Shown: positions 48,122 to 57,891 of the stretch, piece by piece
Position numbering within the stretch: position 1 is the stretch's first letter
Layout of the letters: each line of letters starts with the position of its first letter
Assembly: GCA_018242505.1 (NCBI GenBank)
Contig: JAFEBU010000026.1
Coordinates: 62,001 to 126,000, forward strand
Direction: 5' to 3'
Length of the DNA stretch: 64,000 nucleotides
Origin: Pseudomonadota bacterium
GTDB taxonomy: Bacteria; Pseudomonadota; Alphaproteobacteria; Reyranellales; Reyranellaceae
Position numbers and translations under genes: made by a program
The notes under the pieces: model-generated
The model's database searches: none
Seen by the model: the letters and a program-made list of their open reading frames with translations, nothing else
Told to the model about the DNA's origin: nothing

Positions 48122-48144
48122 GAGACGTTACAATATAACATTTC
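48122..48144 (-). promoter_or_regulatory. Zur-like operator before the TonB receptor gene
   Basis: Read on the minus strand the site is GAAATGTTATA-T-TGTAACGTCTC, an imperfect dyad. The first half equals the E. coli Zur consensus half-site exactly (11/11) and the second matches 8 of 11. It lies 33 bases before the receptor start, just downstream of a possible -35 (TTGACC, 48149-48154), so a bound repressor would block transcription. Confidence 0.65.
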
Positions 48145-48205
48145 AAATGGTCAACCGATCCTCACGTGCGATGTCTCGCCCGGATCAAATCAGGATTTCA
48201 GGAAT

Positions 48206-50962
48206 TCAGACGCGGCCGTGACAGTGCTTGAACTTCTTGCCTGAGCCGCAGGGGCAGGGGGCATTGCGCGAGACCTTGCCCCAGGTCGAGGGATTGTTGG
48301 GATCGACCGCCGGCTTGGTCGCCGGACGCGTCAATGTCGCCACGTCACCGCCCGAGGGGTCGATGGGATCGAAATCGGGGCTGCCCGCCATCAGCGAGGC
48401 AAGGGCGGGGTCTTCATGGACCTCGCGCATCTGCACCGGCTCGGGCATTGGCGGCGGTTCCATACGCAGTTGCAGGTTCGCCAGCACGTTCACCACCGAT
48501 TCGCGCAGGCCCGTCAGCAGGGCGCTGAAAAGGTTGAAGGCTTCGCGCTTGTACTCGTTCAACGGATCTTTCTGGCCGTAAGCGCGCAGGCCGATGCCTT
48601 GGCGAAGATGATCGAGATGCAGCAGGTGATCCTTCCAGGCCTGGTCGAAGAGCTGCATCAGCACGCTCTTCTCCACCTGTCGCCACACCTCCGGTCCGTA
48701 CTGCGCCGCCTTCTGGGCGAACAGCCGGTCGACGGCTTCGGCAAGGCGCGTCTTGATCTGCTCCTCGGCGATGCCCTCTTCCTTGGCCCAGGCGTCGATC
48801 GGCAGGTCGAGCCCGAACACGCGCTGCACGTCCTCCTTGAGTTCGGCGATCTTCCACTGTTCGGCGTAGGCATCCTCGGGGATGGCGCGCGAGACCATGG
48901 CGTCGACGACGTCGCGGCGCATGCCGGATACCACATCGGCGACGTCCTCGGTCGCCATCAGCTCGAGGCGCTCCTTGTAGATCTCCATGCGCTGGCTGTT
49001 CATGACATCGTCGAAGCGCAGGAGATTCTTGCGGATCTCGAAGTTGCGCGCCTCGACTTTGCCTTGTGCGGTCTCCAGGGCCTTGTTGAGCCAGCGGTGG
49101 GTCAGAGCCTCGTCGTCGCCCATGCCCTTCTTCTGCACCCAGTCGAGCACCTTGTTGCCGCCGAAGATGCGCATCAGGTCGTCTTCCAGCGACAGGAAGA
49201 ACTTCGAGCCGCCGGGATCGCCCTGGCGGCCGGAACGGCCGCGCAGCTGGTTGTCGATGCGGCGGCTCTCATGCCGCTCGGTGCCGATCACATAGAGCCC
49301 GCCGGCTGTGCGCACGATCTCGCGGTCGCGCTCGACGTCGGCCTTGATCTTGGCGGCGATCGTGTCGAGCTCGGCGGCGCGCGCCGCCTCATCGGCAATG
49401 CGGGCGGCGAGCTCGGCCTCGGCCTGGCGCAGCAGCATGTCGGCGTTGCCGCCGAGCTGGATGTCGGTGCCGCGGCCCGCCATGTTGGTGGCAATGGTGA
49501 CGGCGCCCGGGCGGCCGGCCTGGGACACGATCTCCGCTTCCTGCTCGTGGTAGCGCGCGTTGAGGACGTTGTGCGGGATGCTGGCCTTCTTCAGCGCGTC
49601 CGACAGCTCTTCCGATTTCTCGATCGAGACCGTGCCGACCAGCACCGGCTGGTTGCGCGAACGGCATTCGTGGATCAGCTTGACGATGGCGCGGGTCTTG
49701 TCGGTCAGGGTGCGATAGACCTCGTCGTCGGCGTCCTTGCGGGCGACCGGCACATTGGTCGGGATCTCGACCACCTCGAGCTTGTAGATCTCGGCGAACT
49801 CGGCCGCTTCGGTCATCGCCGTGCCGGTCATGCCGGCCAGCTTGGGATACATGCGGAACAGGTTCTGGAAGGTGATCGAGGCCAGTGTCTGATTCTCGCG
49901 CTGGATCTCGACATGCTCCTTGGCCTCGAGCGCCTGATGCAGCCCTTCCGAGTAGCGGCGGCCGGCCATCATGCGGCCGGTGAACTCGTCGATGATGATG
50001 ACCTGGCCGTCCTTGACGATGTAGTCGACATCGCGCGTGAAGAGCTTGTGGGCGCGCAGCGCCTGGGTGATGTGATGCAGCAGGGTGATCTGCGAAGGTG
50101 CGTAGAGGCTCTGGCCTTCGGGCAGCAGGCCGTCAGCGCGCAGCAGGTCCTCGACCGCCTCGACGCCCGTCTCCGTGAAGGTGACCTGACGGTTCTTCTC
50201 GTCCTTCTCGTAGGCGTCCGGCTTCAGCCGCGGGATCACCACATCGGCGCGCCGGTAGAGCTCGGACGAGTCCTCGGCGGGGCCCGAGATGATGAGCGGT
50301 GTGCGCGCCTCGTCGATCAGGATCGAATCGACCTCGTCGACGATGGCGAAGTTGAACGGCCGCTGCACCATCTGGTCGCGACTGAACTTCATGTTGTCGC
50401 GCAGATAGTCGAAGCCGAGCTCGTTGTTGGTGCCGTAGGTGATGTCGCAGGCATAGGCCGCCTTGCGCTGCTCGTCGCTGAGATTGTGGACGATCACGCC
50501 GACGGTAAGGCCGAGGAAGGTGTAGATCTTGCCCATCCACTCGGCGTCGCGGCGGGCGAGGTAGTCGTTCACCGTGACGACATGGACGCCCTTGCCTTCC
50601 AGGGCGTTGAGATAGACGGGCAGGGTGGCGACCAGCGTCTTGCCCTCGCCGGTCTTCATCTCGGCGATCTTGCCGGAGTGCAGGACCATGCCGCCTTTGA
50701 GCTGGACGTCGAACGGCCGTTGGCCCAGCGTGCGCTTGGCGGCTTCCCGCACGGTAGCGAAGGCCTCGGGCAGGAGACTGTCGAGCGTCTCGCCCTTGGC
50801 GAGGCGCTCGCGGAACTCGACGGTCTTGGCTCGCAACTGGTCGTTGGAGAGTTTGCTGAACTCCGGCTCGAGCGCGTTGATCTTGGCCACAGGCTTGTCG
50901 AAGCCCTTGACGACGCGGTCATTGGCCGTCCCGAACAGGCTCCGGGCAAGCGCTCCAAGCAT
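48206..50962 (-). CDS. secA: Preprotein translocase ATPase SecA
   Basis: A 918-residue SecA, full length. It drives secretory proteins through SecYEG. The nucleotide-binding motifs are MKTGEGKT and the [15 protein letters not shown] box. [14 protein letters not shown] and [13 protein letters not shown] are conserved helicase-like motifs. The C-terminal zinc tail [14 protein letters not shown], which contacts SecB, is intact. A consensus promoter lies about 56-84 bases upstream. It is divergent from the parvulin gene. Confidence 0.98.
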   Translation of the reverse strand: MLGALARSLFGTANDRVVKGFDKPVAKINALEPEFSKLSNDQLRAKTVEFRERLAKGETLDSLLPEAFATVREAAKRTLGQRPFDVQLKGGMVLHSGKIAEMKTGEGKTLVATLPVYLNALEGKGVHVVTVNDYLARRDAEWMGKIYTFLGLTVGVIVHNLSDEQRKAAYACDITYGTNNELGFDYLRDNMKFSRDQMVQRPFNFAIVDEVDSILIDEARTPLIISGPAEDSSELYRRADVVIPRLKPDAYEKDEKNRQVTFTETGVEAVEDLLRADGLLPEGQSLYAPSQITLLHHITQALRAHKLFTRDVDYIVKDGQVIIIDEFTGRMMAGRRYSEGLHQALEAKEHVEIQRENQTLASITFQNLFRMYPKLAGMTGTAMTEAAEFAEIYKLEVVEIPTNVPVARKDADDEVYRTLTDKTRAIVKLIHECRSRNQPVLVGTVSIEKSEELSDALKKASIPHNVLNARYHEQEAEIVSQAGRPGAVTIATNMAGRGTDIQLGGNADMLLRQAEAELAARIADEAARAAELDTIAAKIKADVERDREIVRTAGGLYVIGTERHESRRIDNQLRGRSGRQGDPGGSKFFLSLEDDLMRIFGGNKVLDWVQKKGMGDDEALTHRWLNKALETAQGKVEARNFEIRKNLLRFDDVMNSQRMEIYKERLELMATEDVADVVSGMRRDVVDAMVSRAIPEDAYAEQWKIAELKEDVQRVFGLDLPIDAWAKEEGIAEEQIKTRLAEAVDRLFAQKAAQYGPEVWRQVEKSVLMQLFDQAWKDHLLHLDHLRQGIGLRAYGQKDPLNEYKREAFNLFSALLTGLRESVVNVLANLQLRMEPPPMPEPVQMREVHEDPALASLMAGSPDFDPIDPSGGDVATLTRPATKPAVDPNNPSTWGKVSRNAPCPCGSGKKFKHCHGRV

Positions 50963-51229
50963 GAAACCCTCGATATTCTAAAGACTTAGGCGGGCACCCG
51001 GCCCGCCCTGCCTATCACAGATAGAGAGCGTGCCTTTGAGTGTCAACGCAAGTGCCACGGCTCTGCTTCGGCAGGCCGCAGGCTCACGGAAAAGTGCCGT
51101 AACGGGAAACGGAGAAAAAGCGCCAATTGGAGGTGGACGCTTGCTTGGAGCGAGTTGCCCTGTGTAAACGGTGGCCGCCGGCCATTGCGCCTTCTCGCTT
51201 TCTCCCCACCCTCTTCTCCGGAGCCGTTT
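50963..51229. other. Divergent promoter region secA / parvulin
   Basis: This 267-base gap holds no supported gene. It includes the secA promoter. A possible weak promoter for the parvulin gene (TTGCTT with GTAAAC 17 bases on, near 51144-51172) is uncertain. Confidence 0.5.
51018..51046 (-). promoter_or_regulatory. Housekeeping-type promoter of secA
   Basis: On the minus strand a perfect -35 TTGACA (51041-51046) is followed 17 bases later by TATCTG (51018-51023). Spacing and orientation fit a primary sigma-factor promoter, giving a leader of about 50 bases. Confidence 0.75.
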
Positions 51230-52222
51230 ATGAGCCCTCGCTTGCGCCCCCTGAGCGTCGCCGTTGTCTGCTGCGCCGTGGCCGGCATGATCGGTATGGC
51301 AGGCATCGCCGCCGCCCAGCAGCCCAACACGAAAGCGTCGCCGGTCGCTCCTCAGCCGGCCGCTCCTCAGCCGGCCCAGGCGCCGGCGGGCAAGGCAGGG
51401 CAGCCGGCCAAGGATCCGGTGGTTGCGATCGTCAACGGCCAGCAGATCCATCTCTCGGAGCTTGAGATCGCACAGCAATCGCTGCCGCAACAATACCGCA
51501 ACATGCCCCTGGCGACGGTGTTCCCGGCGCTGCTCGACCGCCTGATCAGCAGCAAGCTGGTCGAGGAGGATGCCCGCAAGAACAAGGTGACCGACGACCC
51601 GGACTTCAAGAAGCGCATGGCCTTCGTCGAGGACCAGGTGATCCAGGATTTCTGGCTGAAGAAGCTGATCGCCGAGAAGGTGACGCCGGAAAAGATGAAA
51701 CAGGCCTACGACGAGAAGGTGAAGAACATGCCGCCCGAGGACGAGGTGCATGCTCGGCACATCCTGGTCGCCACCGAGCCCGAGGCCAAGGCGATCATCG
51801 CCGACCTCAAGAAAGGCACGCCCTTCGACAAGCTCGCCAAGGAGAAATCCACCGACAAAGCCTCCGGCGCCGCGGGGGGCGATCTCGGCTGGTTCAAGAA
51901 GACGGACATGGTGAAGGAGTTCGCTGACGCGGCTTTCGCAATGAAGAAAGGCAGCGTCAGCGAGAGCCCGGTCAAGACCCAGTTCGGCTACCACGTGATC
52001 AAGGTCGAGGATCGCCGGCAGGCGCCGCCGCCGACCTTTGACGAGCTGTCCGAGCAAATCCGCCAGGACCTGGAGCGCGACATCGTGACCGCCATGCTGA
52101 ATCAGCTCCGTGCCAATGCCAAGATCGAGAAGTTCAACCCGGATGGCAGCACGCCTGCGCCGCCGGCGGCGCCCGGCACTGCTCCTGCCAAGCCCGCAGC
52201 GCCTGGCACCCCCGCCAAGTAG
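51230..52222 (+). CDS. Periplasmic peptidyl-prolyl isomerase (parvulin/PpiC type)
   Basis: A 330-residue exported foldase. A signal peptide (about 1-30, ending GIAAAQ), a proline/alanine linker, an N-terminal SurA/PrsA-like helical part and a parvulin domain (about 170-265: VHARHILVATEPEAKAI, GDLGWFKKTDMVKEFADAAF, TQFGYHVIKVEDRR) are seen. The tail is proline/alanine-rich. It helps fold outer-membrane or periplasmic proteins. The position between secA and argJ is conserved in related bacteria. Confidence 0.92.
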   Translation: MSPRLRPLSVAVVCCAVAGMIGMAGIAAAQQPNTKASPVAPQPAAPQPAQAPAGKAGQPAKDPVVAIVNGQQIHLSELEIAQQSLPQQYRNMPLATVFPALLDRLISSKLVEEDARKNKVTDDPDFKKRMAFVEDQVIQDFWLKKLIAEKVTPEKMKQAYDEKVKNMPPEDEVHARHILVATEPEAKAIIADLKKGTPFDKLAKEKSTDKASGAAGGDLGWFKKTDMVKEFADAAFAMKKGSVSESPVKTQFGYHVIKVEDRRQAPPPTFDELSEQIRQDLERDIVTAMLNQLRANAKIEKFNPDGSTPAPPAAPGTAPAKPAAPGTPAK

Positions 52223-52307
52223 AAGTTCACGTTTTTTGGCATTTCTGGTGTAGGCTCCGCCTTTCGGCCGCTTGGTGCACTGCGCCCGGCCGCTGAGAGG
52301 GAGTCCC

Positions 52308-53546
52308 ATGGCCGAACAGCACGCCACTTCGCCGCTTGCCCCCAAGACGACGCCGACGCTGCCCCGCATCGCGGGTGTCAGGCTCGCCTCGGCAGCGTCG
52401 GGCGTGCGCTATGCCGGGCGCGACGATGTCATGCTCGCGGTGTTGCCCGCAGGATCGACGGTGGCCGGCGTGCTCACCCGGTCCAAGACCCGTTCGGCTC
52501 CGGTGGACTGGTGCCGCAAGAATCTCCCGCGCGGGAAGATCCGCGCCATCCTGGTGAATGCCGGCAACGCCAATGCCTTCACCGGCAAGCTGGGCGACAA
52601 GGCGGTCGAGGAGAGCACGCGTGCGGTGGCGCAGGCGCTGGGCTGCCCGCGCAACGAGGTCTTCATGGCCTCGACCGGCGTGATCGGCCTGCCGCTCGAT
52701 TGGGAGAAGCTTGCCGCCGTCGTGCCGGCGCTGCTCAAGGGCGTACGCGAGGACAATTGGGCGTCGGCCGCCGCGGCCATCATGACCACCGACACCTTTC
52801 CCAAGCTCGCCACGCGTCAGGCCAGGATCGGCGAACGGACGGTCACCCTGAACGGCTTCCTCAAGGGCTCGGGCATGATCGCACCCGACATGGCGACCAT
52901 GCTGGGCTTTGTCTTCACCGATGCCAAGGTGCCGGGCGCGGTTCTTCAGAAACTGCTCTCCGATGCGGCCGACAGGTCGCTGAATTGCGTCACGGTCGAT
53001 GGCGATACCTCGACCAGCGACACGCTGCTGCTGGCGGCGACCGGGGCTGCCCGCCATGCACCGATCGAGGAGGCCGACGACCCGGTGCTGGTCGACTTCA
53101 AGCGAGCGCTGGACGAGGTGCTGATCGAGCTGGCCCAGCTTCTCGCCCGGGACGGCGAGGGCGCCACCAAGTTCGTGACCATCAATATCGGTGGTGCGTC
53201 GTCCAACGGCGCTGCGCGCAAGATCGGGCTCGCCGTCGCCAACTCGCCGCTGGTCAAGACCGCGATCGCGGGCGAGGACGCGAACTGGGGCCGCATCGTC
53301 ATGGCCGTCGGCAAATCCGGCGAGCGGGCGGATCGCGACAAGCTCAAGATCTCGATCGGCGGGGTGAAGATCACCGATGGCGGCCAGGTCGTGCCCAACT
53401 ACGACGAGGCCCCGGTTGCCCGGCACATCAAGGGGACCGACATCGTGATCGACATCGATCTCGGTATCGGCCGAGGCCGCGCGACCGTATGGACCTGCGA
53501 TCTGACGCACGGCTACATCGACATCAACGGCAGCTATCGTACTTGA
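52308..53546 (+). CDS. argJ: Bifunctional ornithine acetyltransferase / N-acetylglutamate synthase
   Basis: A 412-residue ArgJ. It recycles the acetyl group from N-acetylornithine to glutamate in arginine synthesis, and the bifunctional type also uses acetyl-CoA. The self-cleavage and nucleophile threonine is near residue 197, in DMATMLGF. Other conserved segments are GNANAFTG, STGVIG, and the tail GYIDINGSYRT. The start at 52308 follows GAGAGGGAG. It overlaps the mutT start by 4 bases. Confidence 0.95.
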   Translation: MAEQHATSPLAPKTTPTLPRIAGVRLASAASGVRYAGRDDVMLAVLPAGSTVAGVLTRSKTRSAPVDWCRKNLPRGKIRAILVNAGNANAFTGKLGDKAVEESTRAVAQALGCPRNEVFMASTGVIGLPLDWEKLAAVVPALLKGVREDNWASAAAAIMTTDTFPKLATRQARIGERTVTLNGFLKGSGMIAPDMATMLGFVFTDAKVPGAVLQKLLSDAADRSLNCVTVDGDTSTSDTLLLAATGAARHAPIEEADDPVLVDFKRALDEVLIELAQLLARDGEGATKFVTINIGGASSNGAARKIGLAVANSPLVKTAIAGEDANWGRIVMAVGKSGERADRDKLKISIGGVKITDGGQVVPNYDEAPVARHIKGTDIVIDIDLGIGRGRATVWTCDLTHGYIDINGSYRT

Positions 53547-53995
53547 CGCCGTCCTTCGAACAGGACTGCCCCGGCGGGCCGCCGCCCCTCGGCGACCGTC
53601 CGCTGGTGCTCGTCGCGGCGGTGGCGCTGGTCGATCCCGACGGCCGCGTGCTGATCGCGCAACGGCCCGAGGGCAAGTCGATGGCGGGTCTTTGGGAGTT
53701 TCCCGGCGGCAAGGTCGACGCGGGAGAAACGCCCGAGCAGGCGCTGGTGCGCGAGTTGCATGAGGAACTCGGCATCGAGACGGCGACGAGTTGCCTGGCG
53801 CCGATTGCCTTTGCCAGTCACGGCTACGAGACGTTCCATCTCCTCATGCCGGTATTCGCCTGCCGCAAATGGGCCGGCGCGCCGCAGCCGCGCGAGGGCC
53901 AGGCCCTGAAATGGGTCAGGCCGGCCGAGCTTGCACGCTACCCCATGCCGCCGGCCGACGTGCCGCTGGTCGGCCTGTTGCGCGATCTGCTTTAG
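53543..53995 (+). CDS. mutT: MutT-type Nudix hydrolase (8-oxo-dGTP diphosphatase)
   Basis: A 150-residue Nudix protein. The Nudix box is complete (GGKVDAGETPEQALVRELHE followed by ELG). MutT removes oxidised dGTP from the nucleotide pool. The start is a TTG at 53543 that overlaps the argJ stop (TTGA); a later GTG in LVLVAAVAL is an alternative start, but the coupled TTG keeps the whole domain. Its TAG stop lies inside a 4-base duplication made by an inserted miniature element. Confidence 0.88.
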   Translation: MTPSFEQDCPGGPPPLGDRPLVLVAAVALVDPDGRVLIAQRPEGKSMAGLWEFPGGKVDAGETPEQALVRELHEELGIETATSCLAPIAFASHGYETFHLLMPVFACRKWAGAPQPREGQALKWVRPAELARYPMPPADVPLVGLLRDLL

Positions 53996-54143
53996 CAGGC
54001 TGTCGAAAAAGCCGGGACCCACGACATGGCGTGCAGCGATCGGATCGCGATCGGCACAATCTCGACTCCTACGTGCGATCTCGGCGCTGCCTTGAATCGA
54101 TATTGCCCGGGCGTACGGCTCAAAACCCTTTTTCAACGGCCTG
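53996..54143. mobile_element. Miniature inverted-repeat element (MITE-like) with TTAG target duplication
   Basis: A 148-base element bounded by inverted repeats CAGGCTGTCGAAAAAG (53996-54011) and, as reverse complement of the right end (54128-54143), CAGGCCGTTGAAAAAG, matching at 14 of 16 positions. TTAG flanks it on both sides (53992-53995 and 54144-54147), the mark of transposition. It is too short for a transposase, so it would need one supplied in trans. The end sequence resembles termini of common insertion sequences, but the family is not assigned. Confidence 0.8.
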
Positions 54144-54953
54144 TTAGCTCGGCAGCACCAGCGGGTGGCCGTTTCTCCAGCCGGTGAGCCGGCGGAAGAT
54201 GATGGCCTGCGCGGTCGCGATCACGGCGGCGCCGCCATAGGAGACGAGGGTTGCCACGGTCCAGGCGAGGATGGTCGCGCCGATCGTGCCATCCAGAATC
54301 CCACGGACCAGCGACATCGGCACAAGGGCGGCAATGATGGTCACGACGCCGCTGGCGAAGAAGATGGTGAACAGTGCGCCGATGATCGGCCAGGCATTGC
54401 CCCGGCTCGCTGCCCAGGCCTGGCGCGGCGTGAACGACACGTCGACTGCCGCCGCCGCAAGGCCGAAGCTCACTCGCAGCGCGAGCAGGGCGGAGATGAA
54501 GAAGCCGGTGCCGAGCGGCGCCGCCATTGCCTCGCGGCGGGCGACCTCCGGGTCGAGCGGCACCTGGCCGAGAGCGGCCGGATCGATCGGTCCCGCTGTC
54601 AGGGTGAAGGCGGCCAGCAGCACGAAGGTGATGCCGGCGATCCTGAGCAGATAGAGTAGGAGTGCCGTCTCGCGCGGCGACCAGCGAAGTCCCGGCAAAT
54701 CCACCTGTTGGGGGCTGAGCAGCGTCGCCCGGTTCCAGGCGACGAGGAACATCACGGTCGGGATCAGATCCGCCGCCTTCTCAAGCAGCACGACCATGAG
54801 CGAGTCGGCGGCTATCGTGTTGCTCACGATCCTGAGCAGGACCGACAGAACCCACGGGATCGTCACGAGGTGAAAGAACAGCGCGAGATTGTTGAAGAAG
54901 AATCCGAAGCTCTCCGACAACACGTCGCCGAATGACAATCTGGCGGCAGGCAC
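54144..54953 (-). CDS. Multi-pass membrane protein of unknown function
   Basis: A 269-residue integral membrane protein with about six hydrophobic segments. The start is a GTG at 54953, 2 bases after the methyltransferase stop; a TTG four codons on is an alternative. The opening segment LSFGDVLSESFGFFFNNLALF resembles the front of YciC/glycerophosphodiesterase-membrane-type domains. The function is unknown. The stop codon TAA sits in the TTAG duplication next to the miniature element. It is the second gene of a unit with the methyltransferase. Confidence 0.75.
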   Translation of the reverse strand: MPAARLSFGDVLSESFGFFFNNLALFFHLVTIPWVLSVLLRIVSNTIAADSLMVVLLEKAADLIPTVMFLVAWNRATLLSPQQVDLPGLRWSPRETALLLYLLRIAGITFVLLAAFTLTAGPIDPAALGQVPLDPEVARREAMAAPLGTGFFISALLALRVSFGLAAAAVDVSFTPRQAWAASRGNAWPIIGALFTIFFASGVVTIIAALVPMSLVRGILDGTIGATILAWTVATLVSYGGAAVIATAQAIIFRRLTGWRNGHPLVLPS

Positions 54954-54955
54954 GA

Positions 54956-55870
54956 TCAGTTCCGCTCCACTTTCACCCCGGTGCTTTGCTCGATCGTGCC
55001 GAGCGCCGTGGCCAGCCGATGCCGCGCGGCGCCGGGTTTGAGCGGCTTGGGCTGGGAGGCATGCGGCGACCAGCCGTGCAGGAACAGCACCTCGAAGCTT
55101 GCCATCACCCGTCCCGAGGGCACCGCGAAGCGCTCGGCATAGATTTCCGCCGCGCGTAGAAGCGTGGCGCGTCGGCTGAAGCCGCGTCGTCGTTCGCCGA
55201 CCAGGTTGCTCTCGCCCATGGCGCCGAGGTCGCGCATCAGCGCGAGCGCGTGCTCGTACTCGATGTCGATGGTGTCGCTGTCGGCGACCGGCAGGGCGAA
55301 GCCGGCGCGCTGCAAGAGGCTCGCTGCATCGCCGAGGTCGGCGAACGGCGAGACGCGCGGACTCAATCCGCCTTCGATCTCGCTCTCCGCCGCCGCCAGT
55401 GCCTCGCGAAGCTGCCACAGCGTGCGGCCGCCCAGCATGGCGCCGAGGAACAGCCCGTCCGGCTTCAGGATGCGCCCGATCTGGATCAGCGTGCCGGGAA
55501 GATCGTTTACCCAGTGCAGGGTCATGGCGCTCAACACCAGATCGAAACTCCCGGCAGCAAAGGGCAACGCCTCTTCGTCGGCCACGATCGCGGGCCCGGT
55601 TGCGCACCGCGCGAAGTCCAGGCCGAAGTCGGATCGCACCAGCGCGTTGACCGACGGGCGGCCGCGCAACGCCTCGGCGACTTCGTCCCCATGGCAGCCA
55701 AGATCGAGCGCCAGCGGAAAGGTCCGCCGCACGTCGTCGAGGCGTTCGACCAGGCGCCCGGCGATCTCGCGCTTCAGGAACGAGCACTGGTCCCAGTCGC
55801 GCGCCGCACGGGCGCGCCTGACGCGCAGGACGCCGCGATCGAAGATCAGGAGGGGGTCGGGAGGCCTCAC
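54956..55870 (-). CDS. SAM-dependent methyltransferase (BioC/NDUFAF5-like)
   Basis: A 304-residue protein. The N-terminal segment FDRGVLRVRRARAA is typical of the NDUFAF5/BioC-like group. The SAM-binding motif is degenerate in LALDLGCHGDEV, and motif IV reads FDLVLSAMTLHWVNDLPGTL. In mitochondria NDUFAF5 modifies a complex I subunit; bacterial relatives may do similar work or methylate malonyl-ACP. The start is a GTG at 55870. It is divergent from comF, with 83 bases between. Confidence 0.82.
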   Translation of the reverse strand: MRPPDPLLIFDRGVLRVRRARAARDWDQCSFLKREIAGRLVERLDDVRRTFPLALDLGCHGDEVAEALRGRPSVNALVRSDFGLDFARCATGPAIVADEEALPFAAGSFDLVLSAMTLHWVNDLPGTLIQIGRILKPDGLFLGAMLGGRTLWQLREALAAAESEIEGGLSPRVSPFADLGDAASLLQRAGFALPVADSDTIDIEYEHALALMRDLGAMGESNLVGERRRGFSRRATLLRAAEIYAERFAVPSGRVMASFEVLFLHGWSPHASQPKPLKPGAARHRLATALGTIEQSTGVKVERN

Positions 55871-55953
55871 GGCGGTGTATGTAGGGCGAAAGGCCGGCGA
55901 GGAATAGGGGGCCCGCCCTGATAGCGGCACAATTGCCCGGCCCAATCGAGGCC

Positions 55954-56697
55954 ATGTCGCTTCGCGTCTGCGTTGCCGCAAGCCGGCGTCTCCTCGACAG
56001 CATCCTGCCGCCGCTCTGCCTCGGCTGCGGCGAGATCGTCGAGGCGACGGGCGCGCTTTGCGCGACCTGCTGGCCCACCTTCTCCTTCGTCGGCCCTCCG
56101 CACTGCGCCTGCTGCGGCACGCCATTTGCCGAATTTCTTGGCGACGACGCCTTGTGCGCCGCCTGCCTTGTCCGGCGGCCGCGTTTCCGTCGGGCGCGCA
56201 CCGCCCTGATCTATGACGATCACAGCCGCCGCCTGATCCTGCCGTTCAAGCATGGCGACCGTACCGACATGGCGCGGACCTGCGGCTCCTGGATGGCGCG
56301 GGCCGGCGCGGAACTTCTCGCCGATTCCGATCTTGTCGCGCCGGTGCCGCTGCATTGGCGGCGCTTTTTCACGCGGCGCTACAATCAGGCGCTGCTGCTG
56401 GCACGCAACCTCACGCGCGAGCAACCCGCCAAGCTCGCGCCCGACTTGTTGTTGCGCCGGCGCTGGACCGGATCGCAGGCGGGTCTTGCCGCCCAGGACC
56501 GCCGCCGTAACGTCCGGGAAGCGTTCGCGATCCACCCGCGATGGCAGGCTCGGGCGAAAGGTAAGACGGTTCTTCTGATCGACGATGTGCTGACCACCGG
56601 CGCCACGGTCGAGGCCTGCGCCCGTGCCCTGCAGCGCGCCGGCGTGCGGCACGTCGACGTCCTGACGCTGGCGCGGGTCGTACGGCCAGCGTTATAG
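55954..56697 (+). CDS. ComF family protein
   Basis: A 247-residue ComF-like phosphoribosyltransferase-fold protein. An N-terminal cysteine cluster (CLGCG, CATCW, CACCGTPF, CAAC) should bind zinc. The C-terminal PRPP-binding motif VLLIDDVLTTGAT is intact. In competent bacteria ComF is needed for DNA uptake and handling of incoming strands; in most others the role is unclear. The ATG at 55954 is preferred to an upstream TTG. grxC follows 19 bases later. Confidence 0.9.
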   Translation: MSLRVCVAASRRLLDSILPPLCLGCGEIVEATGALCATCWPTFSFVGPPHCACCGTPFAEFLGDDALCAACLVRRPRFRRARTALIYDDHSRRLILPFKHGDRTDMARTCGSWMARAGAELLADSDLVAPVPLHWRRFFTRRYNQALLLARNLTREQPAKLAPDLLLRRRWTGSQAGLAAQDRRRNVREAFAIHPRWQARAKGKTVLLIDDVLTTGATVEACARALQRAGVRHVDVLTLARVVRPAL

Positions 56698-56716
56698 TCG
56701 GCTCGAGGAGTTCTCC

Positions 56717-56977
56717 ATGGCCAAGGTCGAGATCTACACCACGCCGTTTTGCGGCTATTGCGCCCGCGCCAAAGGCCTGCTCGAGAAGAAGGGCGCTGCC
56801 TACGACGAGATGGATGTGATGGAGGATGTCGCCAGGCGGACGGAGATGCGCGAGCGGTCCAAGCGCAGCACGGTGCCGCAGATCTTCATCAACGGGCAGC
56901 ATATCGGCGGATCCGACGAGCTGGCGGCACTCGAGCAGGCTGGCAAGCTCGATGCGCTGCTGGCCCAGCCAGGCTGA
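56717..56977 (+). CDS. grxC: Glutaredoxin 3
   Basis: An 86-residue dithiol glutaredoxin. The active site is CGYC (Cys12, Cys15), followed by the glutathione-binding STVPQIFINGQHIGGSDEL. It reduces disulfides using glutathione. The start follows GAGGAG. It lies between comF and the nitrilase gene, an arrangement common in this class. Confidence 0.96.
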   Translation: MAKVEIYTTPFCGYCARAKGLLEKKGAAYDEMDVMEDVARRTEMRERSKRSTVPQIFINGQHIGGSDELAALEQAGKLDALLAQPG

Positions 56978-56989
56978 GCGAGGCACGGC

Positions 56990-57856
56990 ATGACAACGTT
57001 CAGGGCCGGTCTGATCCAGACCAATGTCAGCAACGAGATGGCCGAGAACGTGGCCTTCGTGCGCGACCAGGCGCGGCTTGCCCGCGACGCGGGCGCCGAC
57101 TTCATCATGACGCCGGAAAATACCGGCCTGATCGGCGCCAACCGGACCGAGACCTTGGCCAAGGCCGAAATCGAAGAAAGCCACGCCATGCTCGCGGCCT
57201 GCCGCGCGGTGGCGCGCGAGACGGGGGCGTGGTTCCTGCTGGGATCGATCCACGTGCGCGTGCCGGGCGAGGAGCAGATCCGCAACCGCTCCTACCTTAT
57301 CGATGGGACCGGTGGCGTGGTGGCGAGCTACGACAAGATCCACATGTTCGACGTGCAGCTCGCAGGCGGCGAGAGCTACCGGGAATCCTCGACCTTCAAT
57401 CCGGGCGAGAAGGCGGTCCTGGCCGAGACGCCGTGGGGCACGCTTGGCATGACGATCTGCTATGACCTGCGCTTCCCCTATCTCTACCGCGATCTCGCGC
57501 ATGCTGGCGCCACGATGCTCAGCATCCCGTCATCCTTCACCGTTCCGACCGGGCAGGCGCATTGGCACGTTCTGATGCGCGCCCGCGCCATCGAGACCGG
57601 ATGCTTCGTCTTCGCCCCAGCCCAGGTCGGTACCCACAAGGGGTCGAACCGCAAGACCTACGGGCATTCAATCGTCGTAGCGCCTTGGGGCGAGGTCCTG
57701 GCCGATGCCGGCGGCGAAAAGGCAGGCTTCGTGATTGCCGAGATCGATCTCGGCAAGGTCGCCGAAGCACGCAAGATGGTGCCGTCGCTGACCCATGACC
57801 GCAGCTACGCGGCGCCGCTCCTGCACAAGGCCGCGCTGGCAAAGGCGGCGGAATAG
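56990..57856 (+). CDS. Carbon-nitrogen hydrolase (Nit1/Nit2-like)
   Basis: A 288-residue nitrilase-superfamily amidase. The Glu-Lys-Cys triad is visible as Glu43 (TPENTG), Lys116 (YDKIHMFDV) and Cys157 (TICYDLRFP). The sequence best fits the Nit branch that hydrolyses deaminated glutathione, a repair activity, or other omega-amides. The glutaredoxin neighbour fits a glutathione theme. It starts 12 bases after grxC. The next gene has its own promoter. Confidence 0.9.
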   Translation: MTTFRAGLIQTNVSNEMAENVAFVRDQARLARDAGADFIMTPENTGLIGANRTETLAKAEIEESHAMLAACRAVARETGAWFLLGSIHVRVPGEEQIRNRSYLIDGTGGVVASYDKIHMFDVQLAGGESYRESSTFNPGEKAVLAETPWGTLGMTICYDLRFPYLYRDLAHAGATMLSIPSSFTVPTGQAHWHVLMRARAIETGCFVFAPAQVGTHKGSNRKTYGHSIVVAPWGEVLADAGGEKAGFVIAEIDLGKVAEARKMVPSLTHDRSYAAPLLHKAALAKAAE

Positions 57857-57891
57857 CCACCAATTCGATTCACATTGAGCGCTACGACCCT

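Noticed and set aside
48416..50989. An 857-codon open frame on the plus strand opposite secA
   Set aside because: It is the mirror of the secA codon pattern in high-GC DNA; no motif, start site or composition supports it, and secA is certain.
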